From the NCBI RefSeq assembly GCF_011806525.1, contig NZ_JAAVKI010000002.1, forward strand, positions 496,001-560,000: a DNA stretch of 64,000 bases, written 5' to 3'. The notes under the pieces were generated by a model. The model was given only the letters and a program-made list of their open reading frames with translations. It was not told the DNA's origin and did not search any database. This DNA comes from Thalassospira sp. HF15. GTDB lineage: Bacteria; Pseudomonadota; Alphaproteobacteria; Rhodospirillales; Thalassospiraceae. Made by a program: the position numbers and the translations under genes. This document shows, in pieces, positions 62,752 to 64,000 of this stretch (its first letter is position 1; the number at the start of each line of letters is the position of its first letter).

Positions 62752-63887
62752 TACATCGCCTCCAGAATGGTCGCGATTCCCTGACCCCCGCCAATGCACT
62801 GGGATGCCAGCGCATATTTGCCGCCATCACGTTTGAGGATTGCGGCCGCCTTGCCAACGATACGCGCGCCTGTCGCACCCAAGGGGTGACCAATCGCCAG
62901 CGCGCCGCCATCAATATTGACCTTGGCAGCGTCCAGACCCAGATCGGAAATGCTTGCCATCGCTTGGGAGGAAAAGGCCTCGTTGAGTTCGGTGACATCA
63001 ATGTCAGCCGAGGTCAAACCAGCACGCGAAAGGGCCTTTTTAGATGCGCCGACCGGGCCGATGCCCATAATTTCCGGCAAACAACCATCAACTGCGACCG
63101 ACTTGATACGGGCAATCGGGGTCAGGCCGTTTTTGGCGGCATATTCTTCGGAACAAACCAGAACGGCCGACGCGCCATCGGTCAGCGGCGAAGAAGTACC
63201 TGCGGTAACAACGCCGTCTTCCTTGAAGGCCGGTTTCAGATCGGCAAGGCTTTCGGCGGTGGTTTCTGCGCGGATGCAGCCATCTTCGGACACCACACCG
63301 TCTTTGGTCTGGATCGGGATGATTTCATCGCTGAATTTGCCAGCAGATTGCGCTGCTGCGGCACGTTTGTGGCTTTCAACCGCGAAGGCTTCCTGATCGG
63401 CGCGCGTCAGGCTGTACTTGGCGGCAACATTTTCGGCCGTATCGCCCATGCTCATATAGGCTTCGGGCATGGCTTTATACAGTTCCGGGTTGGGCAGCGG
63501 GTTGAAGCCCATCATCGGAACACGGGTCATGCTTTCAACACCGGCACAGACAAAGACATCACCCGCACCAATGGCAATTGCGCCAGCGGCCTGATGGATC
63601 GACTGCATGGAAGATCCACAGAACCGGTTGACCGTAACACCTGCGACTGAGCGGGGCAGACCAGCGATAAAGGTGATCAGGCGAGCAACGTTAAAACCCT
63701 GTTCGCCTTCCGGAAAGGCGCAGCCAAGGATCAGGTCCTCAATCGCATTGGGATCAATACCGGTCTTTTCGACCAGACCTTTGACGACCTGTGCCGCAAG
63801 ATCGTCAGGACGAACCTTGGCAAGGGCCCCTTTGCGGGCCGGGGTAAACGGTGACCGGACATATCCGGCAATTACGGCGTTGGTCAT
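62751..63887 (-). CDS. fadA: Acetyl-CoA acyltransferase (3-ketoacyl-CoA thiolase)
   Basis: This 378-residue thiolase has the acyl-accepting C90 in VNRFCGSSMQSIHQAA, then NEAFSSQA, GGALAIGHPLGATGARI and the second active-site Cys in ASQCIGGGQG. All four family signatures are intact. It cleaves 3-ketoacyl-CoA to acetyl-CoA and a shortened acyl-CoA. It is the first complete gene of the minus-strand operon, and its stop overlaps the fadN-type start. Confidence 0.94.
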   Translation of the reverse strand: MTNAVIAGYVRSPFTPARKGALAKVRPDDLAAQVVKGLVEKTGIDPNAIEDLILGCAFPEGEQGFNVARLITFIAGLPRSVAGVTVNRFCGSSMQSIHQAAGAIAIGAGDVFVCAGVESMTRVPMMGFNPLPNPELYKAMPEAYMSMGDTAENVAAKYSLTRADQEAFAVESHKRAAAAQSAGKFSDEIIPIQTKDGVVSEDGCIRAETTAESLADLKPAFKEDGVVTAGTSSPLTDGASAVLVCSEEYAAKNGLTPIARIKSVAVDGCLPEIMGIGPVGASKKALSRAGLTSADIDVTELNEAFSSQAMASISDLGLDAAKVNIDGGALAIGHPLGATGARIVGKAAAILKRDGGKYALASQCIGGGQGIATILEAM

Positions 63888-63932
63888 GGCTTTGTCTTCC
63901 TTCCTGAGCTGTCCTCTGATCCGGGAAACTTG

Positions 63933-64000
63933 TTACGGTGCCGGATCGAGTCCTTTTTCTTCAAGCGCATCAACCGATTGCTGTTCGATGTCGCGCAGTT
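63933..64000 (-). CDS. C-terminal end of an unidentified protein (partial)
   Basis: The last 21 or so codons of a minus-strand gene reach into the window, ending LRDIEQQSVDALEEKGLDPAP before TAA at 63933-63935. The charged, helical tail would fit the C-terminal coiled coil of a MerR-type regulator, which in related bacteria can precede fad operons, but this is too short to call. It lies 45 bases before the thiolase start and is probably part of the same operon. Confidence 0.45.
   Translation of the reverse strand, partial: LRDIEQQSVDALEEKGLDPAP

Overview
The window looks like chromosomal DNA of a mid-GC marine-type alphaproteobacterium. Protein styles, the trpBA-accD-folC block, the FadN-type beta-oxidation block, osmoregulated-glucan genes and many GntR, TRAP/TTT-like and ABC uptake genes fit Rhodospirillales, most probably Thalassospira or a close relative. 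This is judged by eye, without a database search. Coding density is high. I see no transposase, phage gene, CRISPR array or rRNA, and there is one tRNA.

Layout. 1-10.6 kb is housekeeping: the end of dapB, polA with a coupled small unknown gene, a membrane protein, trpB-trpA-accD-folC, a tiny zinc-finger protein and an orphan ABC ATPase. 10.6-14.1 kb holds a coiled-coil stress-type protein, a lipoprotein hydrolase and a HAMP/class III cyclase whose active site looks altered. 14.2-18.6 kb has tRNA-Arg(CCG), followed by a visibly AT-richer three-gene cassette: DUF4956 membrane protein, CotH-kinase/beta-helix fusion and VTC polyphosphate-polymerase-like protein. This cassette is the best candidate for a poorly described system. 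18.9-24 kb carries a nucleosidase, an acetolactate-synthase-like TPP enzyme and a three-gene exopolysaccharide mini-operon (sugar transferase, outer-membrane barrel, Wza-like protein).

24.1-30.4 kb is a dense signalling island: REC-PAS-LuxR, REC-EAL (degenerate), a secreted sulfite-oxidase-fold protein overlapping a histidine kinase, REC-HDOD and a single-domain receiver. 30.4-36.4 kb is mixed metabolism and regulation: pirin, tandem CbiX, LysR, a 58-residue small ORF, a thioesterase, a GFA protein and an aldehyde dehydrogenase. 36.9-49.6 kb is an uptake and catabolic region: a GntR regulator divergent from a polyamine-type ABC transporter that ends in an Asp/Glu/hydantoin racemase gene, then a second GntR, TauE, a complete tripartite tricarboxylate transporter (tctC-tctB-tctA) and a gamma-glutamyltransferase. 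Together these suggest import and breakdown of amino-acid-derived or gamma-glutamyl/hydantoin-like compounds, though the substrate is not readable from sequence. Two of these operons carry a strong hairpin just after the binding-protein gene.

49.7-56 kb has a YHS-domain protein divergent from an AraC regulator, then mdoG-mdoH and a coupled unknown protein. 56.1-63.9 kb is a minus-strand fatty-acid beta-oxidation operon: thiolase, FadN-type fusion, acyl-CoA dehydrogenase, thioesterase, enoyl-CoA hydratase and HSDL2-like SDR. The tail of one more minus-strand gene lies at the right edge.
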